Of a stretch of DNA of 64,000 nt, positions 23,491 to 34,149 are shown piece after piece. This DNA comes from Punica granatum (Eukaryota; Streptophyta; Magnoliopsida; Myrtales; Lythraceae). The DNA lies in the NCBI RefSeq assembly GCF_007655135.1, contig NC_045131.1, forward strand, positions 20,692,001 to 20,756,000. The letters are read 5' to 3'. The notes beneath the pieces are model-generated. The model was not told where the DNA came from. It ran no database searches and was given only the letters and a program-made list of their open reading frames with translations. Every line of letters begins with the position of its first letter. Positions within the stretch are counted from its first letter, which is position 1. Position numbers and translations under genes: made by a program.

Positions 23491-24838
23491 CACTTGTTCG
23501 GGGATCGCGCAAAGCATTAGGTGATGTGGTTCGCTTGGCGTTGGGCCTGGATTGCATCATGTGCGACGACTGATAATGATTCCTCAATGCTTGCCCTTCT
23601 TTGGACGTCGGTTGTTTGGTAGCGTGGAACACCCCTTGACGGCTTCCGGTGTATCGAGAGCACGACCTGTCGCGTGAGACAGATATGAGTCTGTTAGGGA
23701 GGAGATGCCCCTTGGGGTTCCATGCGCATCTGCAGAGAAGAGCATAACTCTTCATTAGTCATGTGGACAGTGGTGCGCGATGAGTGTACAAGGCTGATGC
23801 TGTTCCAAAGGTGTTGATCTGCCGTAAATTGGCGTTGCTGCCGTAATGAAGTTGCTTCGTTGTTGCTTTGCCCTTAGGGTGGCGGTGTGTTTGATCTGCC
23901 GAAAGCCGGCTTTGCTGCTAGGGCGATTGCTTGTTGCTCTGCCAGGTGCCGGCTTTGTCGTAGGGGCGATTGTAGTTTGCTGGGGATGCCCCGGTCGCGC
24001 GATGAGGGACTCGAGCTCTGGGGTAGAGCGCCTACGTATCTCGAGGGGTTGGAAACCAGAGTCCGCCGTAGTTCTTATGTTTGTTGTACCTGTGATCCTA
24101 ACATCATTAGTAAGTCATGGGATTACTAGCGATTTGTAAGCACAGGTAAAAGGAAGTGTTTGTAACGCATGCTCTTCAGTTTCGGGTCGCCTGGGCGACC
24201 CGTGGAGAGTTTTTGCTTTGGTGATGCGAATGGGGGTCCCGCTTTCAGAGGCCCCGATGTGAGGCCTCCGAGGCTCCTGTTGGCCTTGCATGGGCATATC
24301 GAGACGTTCTCAAAGGTGCCCAAGCGGCTCTATCGGTTGTTCGACGCGCCCGTGACCTTAGGACCTTCTCATCAGGGTGCCGTAGGGCGACTGCATTTGT
24401 AACCCGCATGGGGAATTTTTTGTTCAAATTTGGTCAGACCTCGGTCTAGTCATTTCCAGAGTGTTATGACTAGACTCCCGGAAAGAAATGTCTAGGATTT
24501 TGGCTTTGTGGTAGCCGATTGAAGGGTGGTTATGACCCATTTTGGAGTTGTGCAATGACAAAGAGAAAAGAGAAAGCTTGGGGAGCACGTTGCCCAAGGC
24601 TGAAAGGATACACGGGTTCACGCTTGCCGTGAGATGTACCCCCCCTTTCTCTTCCGTCCTTCGGTTGGTGTTGGCTGTCTTGAACTGTTTGGATTGCGTG
24701 CTTGGTCGCCCACTGTGCTTGAAGAAGAATCCGCCTTGGACGGTTGAGTTCTGTAGGAGAGCCGATCGGGGATCGTGTTAGAGTAGATAACTTGACAATT
24801 TCCCTTGGGGATCCCTGGTCCGCGCAGTGTGCGAAGGC

Positions 24839-25062
24839 CCAGGGTGACTGTTTTGTTTATCTCTCATTTTACTCTCCTTTTGCTACGGTCACCCGCCTCG
24901 GGGCCGTACCTCTCAACCTAAAGGGGATGAACTCTCCTTTTGCCACGACCGCCCGCCTTGGGATTTTCAGTCGTGCCTCTCTCTTACCCTAGCTTTTGCC
25001 TAGGTCGCCCCGAGGGGTTTTCGACCTAGCAGGCTCGATTCTTTTGTCTCTCAAATTTGCAA
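24839..25062 (-). other. Conserved purine-rich block (E)
   Basis: On the minus strand this contains repeated GGCAAAAGGAGAG-like motifs and GACCTAGGCAAAAGC. It corresponds to 33139-33345 in F and 63339-63560 in C2 and is better conserved than its flanks. One repeat unit is polypurine, so a central priming site is possible but unproven. Confidence 0.6.
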
Positions 25063-25617
25063 GGGCGAAGGGTTCGAATAATTTGACCTCCAAGTGCGTT
25101 ACGTTCTGTCTCCGTCAAGGAGTTGCGTCTGCTGCTCCCCCTTTTTGTCGGGGTTTGTTGATTTCTTCTTCGAATTGGCGGTGCCGGAGTTTTATATCTC
25201 GGCGGTACCTTGTTTTGTTCATTGGCGGGTTTTTCTCGCATCTTTTCTCTCTCTTTTCATTGGCGGGTTTTTTCCGCTTCTTTTCGCTCTGTTTTTTTCT
25301 TGCAGCTGGGGTTTGTATCGTATCCCCATGTATTTGTTTTACTTTTCCCGACTTTTTTGTTATTGCGGGTGCTTTGATGCGCTTTGCCTCTCGGAGACTT
25401 GGTGTTTGTTGTTCATGCATTCGGAAGCCGAACTACGTGTTCTTCGTCCTTGCAATCTTTACAAGTGATTTCCTCTATTGTCTAGAGAAAGAAAATGCAA
25501 AATTGCCCTAGGGAGTGTGTGACCGAGGTTGTCCTGATGCTTGCTGTGGAAGATGCCCATTCTTGATGCGGATGACTAGGAGCGTTCCAGTGTCGTTTGT
25601 TGGAGTGACCCACTATG

Positions 25618-25622
25618 GCGAC
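25618..25622. repeat. Target-site duplication GCGAC, left of F
   Basis: GCGAC here and at 40987-40991 flank element F. C2, uninterrupted at the equivalent place, reads GAGGTCGCCATC (about 62740) with a single copy in complement. Confidence 0.95.
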
Positions 25623-26902
25623 TGTCAGCACCCCATTTTGGCCCACCGGTTTCCCACACGAGGATTTCCGACCGAGGCCCGGGACACTATTCACCACCCG
25701 GCAATCAGAGACAAATAGGCGAGCATGGGGTCATGAGCAATAGGAGAAGAGCACGATCTACTGAGAAAAGCGGAGGAAAGCCATCGGAAGAACGAACGAA
25801 CAAGGAATCCCCGAAACGACGGAGCTCACACTGTGGCACTATTCATCACCGAGTAACCGAAGCACCGAAAGGTGCCCAATATGGGACTCCAAAAATCCCT
25901 CTCAGTGCCAAAGTGACCAATGACACGTCCGGGCGCATTTCCAGGACGTCCTGCTCAAGCCGGGACACCCCAATCCCCCACGGACGCCTTTTCTGACAGA
26001 GCTCCCGGGGTTCGCCCCACTGAACAGCAAACGGCCCCTCAAAACGGGCTTACAGGCATCCAAGGACCACCAGGGCCGGGAAACAAGCTTCAGACAACCT
26101 TCCGGAACTCGACTCGGTCTCCCGAGCTACGTTTCAGTGGGCACGAACGTCTCCCGGCGAACCTTCGGGGCATTTCCACGGAAAACAGAGATCACAACGA
26201 TCTTCAAGCACCCCACGACGATCCCCGAGCGCCTCAAGACATTCAGGGAACACTGAGAAAATCCCGGTCACAAGTCCCTAGGCCTCCCCGGGCTGATGGT
26301 CCTCGGCCGGGGACGACGAGCCGACGATCCCTACGGGGTAAAAGGGTCACCGAAACGAATGTTATGATGCACAAAGAGCAATCGGGGACCGGGGGACGCT
26401 AAACTCCGCTCCGAACGTCCAAACAGGGCAAAACCAACTCTCGAGGCGCCGAGTCGCCCGAACGTTCGTCCACACGAAGCATGGCGATATTAGGCTCATT
26501 CAAATCCTCGTCATTCAAGCATTCCAAATCCATAAATTAATTGGACATCGGAGATCGGACGCGCGTTCAATCAAGTCTCGAACTTTTCCCGGCTTTTCTC
26601 TTAGTCGAATGGGGTCCACAGCTCAGTCAAGCCAAGCCTCCAAGCCACGGCTCAACCCCAAGCCACGGCTCAAACTCCAAGCCGCGGCTAAAACCCAAAT
26701 TCGATGGCTCAATCCTTCAAGAAGCTCTCTCCACCACACATTTCAAATATCTCTTACACCCATCAACTCCACTCTTCCATCCATCACTTCCCATCAACCT
26801 TTTCAAGACAACTTCCCCTCCCTAATCCCTCTTAAGAAATTCGGATGCCCTAAGCACCATTTAATTGCATTTAACTTCACTCAATCTTGTCATTAAGCTT
26901 GC

Positions 26903-26911
26903 ATTTATAAG
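26903..26911 (+). promoter_or_regulatory. TATA box of F 5' LTR
   Basis: ATTTATAAG lies 1.28 kb into the LTR. A CT-rich stretch (CACTCCCTCTCTAGC, about 26948-26962) follows about 45 bp downstream and is a plausible transcript start. The same pair of signals occurs in every LTR of the window. Transcription from here would make a leader of about 3.2 kb before the PBS. Confidence 0.75.
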
Positions 26912-27542
26912 TCTATTTGGTCATTAACTTAATCACAACTCATCTTGCACTCCCTCTCTAGCATTTCTCACTCAAAAAGTTAGGAGTCGGGAGCCACCAA
27001 CCTTTCTCAAAAATTCCATCGGAATCCACCATTATGAATTCCGACCCGAAAACTGCTCAGTCGGGCCGGCGTTTCTGACTGTCTGTTCGGTTTTCTTGCA
27101 GATCGGGTCGATCCGTGACCCTTTTCGATGAACGACCACTTCTACCACCTCCAGGGGTCAGTTAGGAGTCAGGAGACGTTGGCCTTGCTCAAAAATTCCA
27201 TCGGAATCCATCGTTATGAATTCTGACCCGAAAACTGCCCAGTCGGGCCAGTTTCCAGACGTGCTCTGTTTTGGGTGATTTTTACAGGACTGTACGGGTC
27301 GACCCGACAACTCTGGGAACAAACGACCACCACGGTCACCTAGAGGAGTCCCTTGGCTATCCAAGGCAACCGACCTTGCCTCAAAATTCCATCGGGAGCC
27401 TCCGTGGCGACGTCCGACCCGACTTGTGCCAGTCGGGTCTGTCCACCCTTCCGTTCGGGTCTGTTCAACGGAAAACAGCCCAAACCCGACCCATCAACGG
27501 TCCAACCCGACTCTTGAAGGTACCATCCCGCATCTCGGGACT

Positions 27543-27550
27543 AGGTATGA
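27543..27550 (+). other. Candidate 5' splice site in F LTR
   Basis: The sequence is AG|GTATGA within GGGACTAGGTATG. The equivalent place reads GAGGCTAGGTAA in G (47648-47657) and C2 (57507-57516), and its complement is in the minus-strand LTRs (S1 8364-8375, D 11964-11976, E 20575-20587 and 51855-51866). A donor consensus is kept in copies that differ widely around it. Confidence 0.5.
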
Positions 27551-28068
27551 CCATTCCCGACTTAGAGGAGCTAGGACTTTTACATTATTGTTGTGTTTAT
27601 GGAGTTTTGAGGGGTTTTAAGCATGATTTTAATTCCGAACTTTAATATTATGCAATTTCCTTATTACACCATGCATGTTTATCATCGTTTAACTTGCCAG
27701 CATGTCGGGAAATATTTAAATCGAAGTCGAGGAAACTATCCCGACCCGGAAAAGCCGAGATCATTCGGGTTAACCTCTCCATGAGGTAACCTAGAGCTTT
27801 CTTGACCTTTTTGGGTCAAGACCGGATTCCTTTGCCCCGATTTAAATTGTTTCCTGAGTTTTATTGTTTTTCTCACATCCATGAAGTCGTTATTATTTTA
27901 TCGATTCCTTTAATAGTATGTTTGTGCATGTTTGCATGTTTGAATGTGTTATTTAAATCATGATAATACCGACTTTCGTTTAATCGTGTTATTTAACATG
28001 TTTGATGTTTGAGCATGCGAGAAACGATTCAAAACAAGACGGGGAAAACTTGTGAAACCAAATACAAG

Positions 28069-28119
28069 CCATGAGACCTCTCGGCTTTATCCAAGGAGAA
28101 TAGGCCGAGAGTCTCATGG
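28069..28119 (+). other. LTR hairpin (F 5' LTR)
   Basis: The arms are CCATGAGACCTCTCGGC (28069-28085) and GCCGAGAGTCTCATGG (28104-28119); all 16 bases of the right arm pair, with one bulged C in the left arm. The repeat in the 3' LTR is at 38822-38872. Compared with E and G both arms have changed together, keeping the pairing. Confidence 0.8.
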
Positions 28120-30160
28120 AGTTATTCGGGTTCCATGAGGCTTCCTCTTCCCGTTTTAAATCCGTTCTCGGATTTCGTGTAATTGCAAGTTCAACTACAT
28201 CGAGAATTTCACATGAAATGTCTTTCCAAACCAAAATATGCATGGATTCGCAATTCGGAGACCCTTTCGGGCCTATTAGGACCAAAGGGTGTTTCGGCCA
28301 TCGTTGGTCGAATCTTCCTCGGTCTTTCATGACCCGTCTTGGTCGCCGAGTCACGAATCGTTTTTACAATTAATGCATTCGGCACAACCCTTAAGCATTA
28401 ATTCCACAAACGGGTTAATCGGGACGCTCACATGATTAAACCCATTTCACACTGATAAGGTTTACACGAATTGGCCATTAACTGATAACTCGCGTCGATG
28501 AGTTGTCAAATGACGTTGGTGCCCTTTTCAAACTTATCAATTTCAAAACCCGAAACGCGCGGTCCGATGTAGCATGGATGTCTGAAAAGTGTTTCTGTGT
28601 CTCAACTTGAATGTTTACCTGATTTCAGGTAGCTTAGGTCAGGATACAGAAGATCTTTCTAGATCACTTCCGGGCAGATCGATCGGTTCTTTAGCTTTTT
28701 CGGGGTTCTTGCACAACCCTGGACGACCCAGGGAATTGGTCGACACCGGCTACAGGCCGAGGTGGCCCGCACTGCGATGTTTCCCCTTTTCTGAAAACAA
28801 TTTTCAAATAAAGGGCAAAATCGTCTTTTCACAATTCAGCGACACTCTTAGGGTTAGCATGACAGAAACACTACAGTATGGGACAAGAACGGGCTACCTG
28901 TTCAGGTGCAGGTTCATCTGCATAGCCTTTTCTTATCTCACTGATGAGTTTCTGTCATCCTAACATAGACTCGGGTAACTAGAACGGTTATCTCTGTCAG
29001 AAAACATGCAAAATGCTGATTAACCTTTCACTCGACTTAAGCAAACACTAGATAATGGTTAGGAGGAATTCTAGATTCCAAATCTAGAGTCGAAACATGA
29101 GTTTGGCTAATTCAGTGGAAATTCAGTGTCACAATACAGAACAATTGTAAAAGCAATCCACACACATGAGATTTGACTCTCTTTGTCAAGTTCTCAAAAC
29201 AAAGCCGAATGCTAAAACATTGGCACGTGCTTGTTTGTCTAGGGTAGGATTTGCATGCCAAAATACCCCGGATTAACAACTTGTTAAAACACGTACACTC
29301 GATAATAACAAACACCTTGTCTGTTATTTACATATTGCGTGTTATCTTTCCGCACCTGTTTGCCATGCGGGTCGAGCCTGATCCCTAGGCCGAATAATAT
29401 TAGGGTTCAACGCCCTAATCAACACTCACAGGGTCCAACGCCCTATTCAGTGAGAGCGTCCATTGAATTTCAGTTCTTCGGTCTTTTTCCCTAAACTCAC
29501 GGCGAGTTAGAGTGGAATAATAACCGAACGCGAAATGACTGGAATTCGACCCTTTTTGTAATTTGTATTTATTGTTTTCGAGAGCATTGTAAGGATTTTT
29601 ATTTTGTACATTTGTTCTGTAAGAATTCCAGTCGGTGAGCGAACGGTTTGAGAGTCGAATTAATCGAATCGGTCTAATGCTTGCCCAGACACAAGTAAAT
29701 CCAAGATCTCGCGGTTTTGGTTCACGCAGGGATTCAACCTCCATGGTTCGATGAACTGTAACGCAAGATTGTGAACCAACTCCCCGACATACGGGTTTAC
29801 TTCTCTCTTGGCTTCTCAACCGACATCGTTTAATTCATGCGGTAAATCATAAAACATGCAAGCCTAGCAAATCATAGTACCGAAAGGACGTGCGGGATAT
29901 AGGCCCGCACGTAACATGAACCCCCGAACACGGATTTTCCGGTTCCGCACAGATCATTGCCTTAGCATTTAGGTGTACCCCGTACCCCTAGACCCGGGCG
30001 ACTCAACGGCCCTCGACCTACGGGCCGTAAACAGTAAGTGGCGACTCCTTCTCACGCGTGTCCGTCGTGCATCCCCACGGGAAGGTGGACATTCCCAAGC
30101 CGCGCGATCCAAAAGCGTGCATGCGTGCCCCGACGAGATCAAATTCGGGTGCGCACAGCT

Positions 30161-30178
30161 TGGCGACTCCACTGGGGA
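30161..30178 (+). other. Primer-binding site of F (tRNA-Arg type)
   Basis: TGGCGACTCCACTGGGGA lies 3 bp after the 5' LTR. It is complementary to the 3' end of a plant tRNA-Arg as I remember it (acceptor arm ending GGAGTCG plus CCA). tRNA-Arg priming is reported for Ogre/Tat-type gypsy elements. Confidence 0.85.
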
Positions 30179-30427
30179 CTTTTAGAGGGTTCGGGCTCGT
30201 TCCCGCTTGCTTTGTTTGCTTGTTTATTTACCGCTTTCCGCATTTCCCGCTTACCTACTTAACGCACTTTTATTTCCCGCACATGCATTGCATATCATAC
30301 TAGCTTCTAGGTACCTATGGGTCGCGTCCCACGACCGGTAATAGGAGCATAAGTTAAATAGGGGTTCCGAGTAAGGGTACGTCGCACGGTTGGACCGACG
30401 ATTAGGCCCCCAAAGATCCCCGCTCAA

Positions 30428-30470
30428 TTTCAAGGAATTGACACCCTTGAGTCGGGAGCCCCCATCCTTA
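30428..30470 (+). other. Conserved 43-bp leader block (F)
   Basis: The block starts TTTCAAGGAATTGACACCC and ends GGGAGCCCCCATCCTTA. C2 (60136-60178) differs at two or three positions, and E (43321-43362, minus strand) at about two, while flanking sequence is much more diverged. It lies about 250-280 bp after the PBS, where packaging or dimerisation signals are expected in retroelements. Confidence 0.7.
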
Positions 30471-31599
30471 CGTAGCACGGTCCTTGTAGCACCGAACCAT
30501 GCATCGTGCTATGCCTCCATGCAAGCCTTCAACCCGACGCTGACAACAGTCCATCGAGTCGGCCTGCGTGCCACTTGAGTCTTTTCCATTTCAAGAGCGA
30601 TGTACATGTAATTTCTATTAAGCCGTGGGCATTTACTCTCTTCGCACACATGCATCATGCAATTTTCAAAAAATAGGATGTCATTCATGTTGACGAGTCC
30701 TAAGCGGATTTTCCTGTCGTCTTGGTAAGGGACGCCTCGCTCGGCCTCTTGCCCGCACCTCGACAGAGTCCACCAGCACACAAGGACCTCACCGACCCGC
30801 CACGAAATGCCGATGGCGTATACTCTGGGACAGCATGATCGACCTCATCAACACTAGGTTCGATCACCGAGAGGTCGCTGAGAAACGAAGAACTCGCCGG
30901 CCAACCACCTCAGAGGGAGCTCTCCCAAACCCGTGCCAAGATGCAGAGATGCGGTCAGGAGCTCGCTTGAGCGAACGCAACCCTGGAGAGGTCTAGGAAG
31001 AGGGCTCGTGGAAGACCATACATGCACTATATGATAGATATCTTCGCAGGGCCCTCACCTAGAACCAATGCTTTCCGAGGCTGTGCTCGCTCAGACTCCG
31101 AGTGTGGTGGAAGATCAGCTTAGGACTTTATTTTACAAGATTTACATTGCACTTTAGACCTTTCGAGTCAATGTAAATGACAACATTAGCTTTCGAAAAT
31201 ACACGCATCGTATGCATTCTGTTCATTTACTATTTCGCATAACAACTAACATCCCACCATACAAGTGAGTGAGGACCTCTTTCACAGGTAGATCGACCAC
31301 GACCTTCATCCTCCCTCCACGGTAAGGCGAGCCATGGCCCGAGGACCGATCCATCTTCCCAAGCAAAGCTAGCTTCTCACTAATCCAGCGCAGCCAAACG
31401 TCATTGCGTAACTGAGCACACGTCTCTTCGTGCAACCGAGCACATCCACCAGCACAACCGAGTGGGTCCTTCCGCGTCGTGCGAGCATGCTTCCACCTTC
31501 TCCATGCACACACCCTCGGCGCGCTCGCACGACGCCTACCAGGCTAGTTCAATCCCCTAAGCCCTTACGCTGAAATCGCGAATATAGTTTGCTCCTTCA

Positions 31600-31621
31600 T
31601 TGTTTTCTTTTCCTATTGTAG
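31600..31621 (+). other. Candidate 3' splice site 1 (F)
   Basis: TTGTTTTCTTTTCCTATTGTAG is followed by GAAATT: a pyrimidine tract ending in AG. C2 has the same at 61256-61277 with CAG, and E at 42137-42160 (minus strand) with CAG. A branch-point A is possible upstream but not assigned. Confidence 0.5.
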
Positions 31622-32264
31622 GAAATTCTACACAAGAAGACAACCTGAACACTGATCGACCACGATTGAGACAACAAACGTCTTCCATCCGTCCAGCACC
31701 TTGGAACTTCGACACCGAATCCCAACCCTCCCTCCGCAAAAGATCACAGGCAATAACTTCGACAAACAGAGCATGGCCCTGCCCACCCGCTACGAAAGTC
31801 ACTAGCACGGTCACATCTCCGACCGGAGAATGATCCCTACCCACCCTCCGCTGTGGCCATCGACCAGCCGCCGGGGCAACACGCATTCTTCCTTAAACTC
31901 TCTTCTATATATGCATTCATAAATGGGTTCCCGACGTGAACAAACCCTCCTAGTGGCACTAGGACAGTCCCGAAGACGCCCTATTGATTCTGTCGGATCT
32001 GTTCAACTCGCCAGTCCTCTTGGGACCCGGCTCCTCGAGTCTTTCTTAAGACGGCTGCGAATGCCAACCCGCAATTGGGGAAAGTACGCCTATACGGCTC
32101 ACAATCACAGTCTGACCACCCCAGGGTGGTGATGATTAGACTCCCGGAATTGAGTGTCCCCCACGCGCGGCACCCACGGGTCGCGCGCTGGATGAGGGAA
32201 CCTCTCATGGGTCCACCTTACATTTCTTACCACACATTCCACCGCATAATCGCCTAATACATCA

Positions 32265-32286
32265 CTTCCTTTGTTGTATTTCACAG
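32265..32286 (+). other. Candidate 3' splice site 2 (F)
   Basis: CTTCCTTTGTTGTATTTCACAG is followed by GGGCACGCCGGTCACAGG. C2 has TATAG before GGACACGCCGGTC (ending 62263), and E has TTCACAG on the minus strand (CT at 41467-41468). The AG and the sequence after it are conserved; the pyrimidine tract varies. Confidence 0.45.
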
Positions 32287-32915
32287 GGGCACGCCGGTCA
32301 CAGGCAAAGAGCGATGCGCGGGTTCACACCTCCTCGAGAACTCTATCGGGCCCTTCACCCTTTTACTTTGATTGGGGAAGAGTCCGACCATGAGGTACCC
32401 CCCTACGGAGCCGAAGACGTGGACAATCGAGCGAATCACTCGACATCGATGCGACCGTCTTCCTTGAACATCCGACAACTTTAACAGCGTGCACCATCCA
32501 AGAGGCACGCACTGTAGCGAACAGCAAGAAACGATCGGGGACATCGCACTAGGAGCCTGCCGCGGGCCAACTTAACAAATGAAGACCGGGGCATCCCCGT
32601 TTGGACATTCGTACAGGGGAAACATCAGTTGTTTATTCACATAGCAACCGCACATTTTCTTAGACAATAGGGGAAGTCCACTTGTAATACTTGCAAGGAC
32701 AAAAGACGCGAAGTTCGGCTTTGGAGTGCACAAGCATCAGACTTCTGAGAAAACCAGCCCTCACAAAATTGGGCTAGGACAACAAAGTACATCAAGTCTC
32801 CATGGGGCGAAGCAAACAAAAGCAGCCTCGATGATGCAAAGTCGAGGAGTTTCAAACAAATACAAGAGGCACAATACAGACCCCAGCTACAAAAAAAAAA
32901 ACAGAGCGAAAAGAA

Positions 32916-32968
32916 GCGGGATAAACCCGCCAATGAAGAGAGAGAGAAAAGAAGCGGGAAAAACCCGC
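32916..32968 (+). repeat. Pair of short hairpins (F)
   Basis: GCGGGATAAACCCGC (32916-32930) and GCGGGAAAAACCCGC (32954-32968) each form a 5-bp stem with a 5-base loop, separated by AATGAAGAGAGAGAG-like purines. C2 has the pair at 63128-63142 and 63166-63180, the second with a compensating G-to-A and C-to-T change. Confidence 0.75.
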
Positions 32969-33138
32969 CGACAAAAAATGGGGCAATGCCGAGGTTCACC
33001 AAAAGCACCGGCACCCCCAATCCAAAAGAAATGAACAAATCCCAACAAAAAGGGAAGCAGCGGTCACAACTCCTCGACGGAGACAGAACGTAACGCACTC
33101 GAACGTCGAATCATTCGAGCACTTCGCCTTTGCAAACT

Positions 33139-33345
33139 CGAGAGACAAAAGAATCGAGCCTGCTAGGTCGAAAACCCCTCGGGGCGATCTAGGCAAAAGT
33201 TAGGGCAAAAGAGTGGCATGACCAAAAATCCCGAGGCGGGCGGTCGTGGCAAAAGGAGAGTTCATCCCCTTTAGGTTGAGGGTGCGGCCCCGAGGTGGGT
33301 GACCGTAGCAAAAGGAGAGCAAAACGAGAGATAAACAAAACAGTC
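33139..33345 (+). other. Conserved purine-rich block (F)
   Basis: The block contains CGATCTAGGCAAAAGTTAGG, then GTCGTGGCAAAAGGAGAG and GACCGTAGCAAAAGGAGAG with related spacing. E (24839-25062, inverted) and C2 (63339-63560) carry the same three modules. It resembles a duplicated central polypurine tract. Confidence 0.6.
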
Positions 33346-34149
33346 ACCCGAGGCTCTCACACACTGCGCGAGCTAGGAATCCCCAAGGGAAATGGCCAGG
33401 CTATCCACTCTAACGCGACCCCCGATCGGCTCTTCAACACAATTCAACTTTCCAAGGCGGATTCTTTCCCAGGCATACTGGACAACCGAGCACGTCATCC
33501 CGGGAGTTTGGCACAGCCCATACCGCGGAAAGACAAGAAGGGGGGTACATTTCGCTGCAGGCGTGAACCCGTGTATCCTTTTAGCTTGGGACAACGTGTT
33601 CTCTAAGCTTTCTTTCTTTTCTCCTTGTCATTTACATAACTCCAAAATGGGTCACAGTCACCCTTCAATCGACTACCACAAAGCCAAAATCCCAAACATT
33701 CCTTTCCGGGAGCCTACTCATAACACTTTGGGAAGACTAGACTGAGGTCTGGTCAAATTTGCGCAGAACTCCCCATACGGGTCACAAATGCAGCCGCCTT
33801 GTGCTACCCTGACGAGAAGGGTCCTAAGCCGACAAGCGCGTCGAACAACCGACGGAGTCGCTAGGGCGTCACTGAGGACATCTTAATATACCCACGCATG
33901 GTCAACAAAAGTCCCTGAAGGCCTCGCATCGAGGCCTTTGAAAGCGGAATCCAACCGTATTTACCAAAGCAAAGTTCTTTACGGGTCACCTAGGGAACCC
34001 AAAACTGAAGCGTCGTGTGTCACAATGACATCATCTTCATAAGCATTGGTACACCAATACATCGTTAATGACTCACTATGACTTGCTAATGATGTTAGGG
34101 TCACAGGTGCCAAGCAGCTAGGACCACCGCAGACGTTGACTCCCGGTCT

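Larger units (their letters stand above)
22658..25617 (-). mobile_element. Element E: internal region, 3' half
   Basis: In plus-strand order this holds the polypurine tract, the minisatellite (22803-23490), a unique stretch of about 1.3 kb, the conserved purine-rich block (24839-25062) and a pyrimidine-rich stretch with short inverted repeats (about 25220-25290), up to the F insertion. It is collinear, inverted, with F 32600-36010. Overlapping open frames of 70-171 codons occur around 24996-25511 on both strands. They are low-complexity (runs of Phe, Leu, Ser from pyrimidine tracts), differ in frame between copies and match no family I know. Confidence 0.9.
25623..30157 (+). mobile_element. 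Element F: 5' LTR
   Basis: This 4535-bp LTR runs from TGTCAGCACCCC to GGGTGCGCACA. Relative to the 3' LTR it lacks about 326 bp: at 26976-26979 it jumps to sequence found at about 37711. It also lacks a 22-bp duplication (see 37147-37190), an 18-bp segment near 38200 and two short pieces near 40170 and 40620. TATA box 26903-26911, donor-like AG|GTATGA at 27543-27550, hairpin 28069-28119. Open frames up to 160 codons (25920-26402) recur in the 3' LTR only because the LTRs are copies. Confidence 0.97.

Noticed and set aside
24996..25511. Open frame of 171 codons rich in Phe, Leu and Ser, looking like membrane segments
   Set aside because: It reads the pyrimidine-rich strand of the E internal region. 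The counterpart in F and C2 is broken or in another frame, and opposite-strand frames are just as long.
30161..30178. Possible tRNA gene around the tRNA-like sequence
   Set aside because: Only the 18 bases complementary to a tRNA 3' end are present; there is no cloverleaf and no A or B box. It is a primer-binding site.
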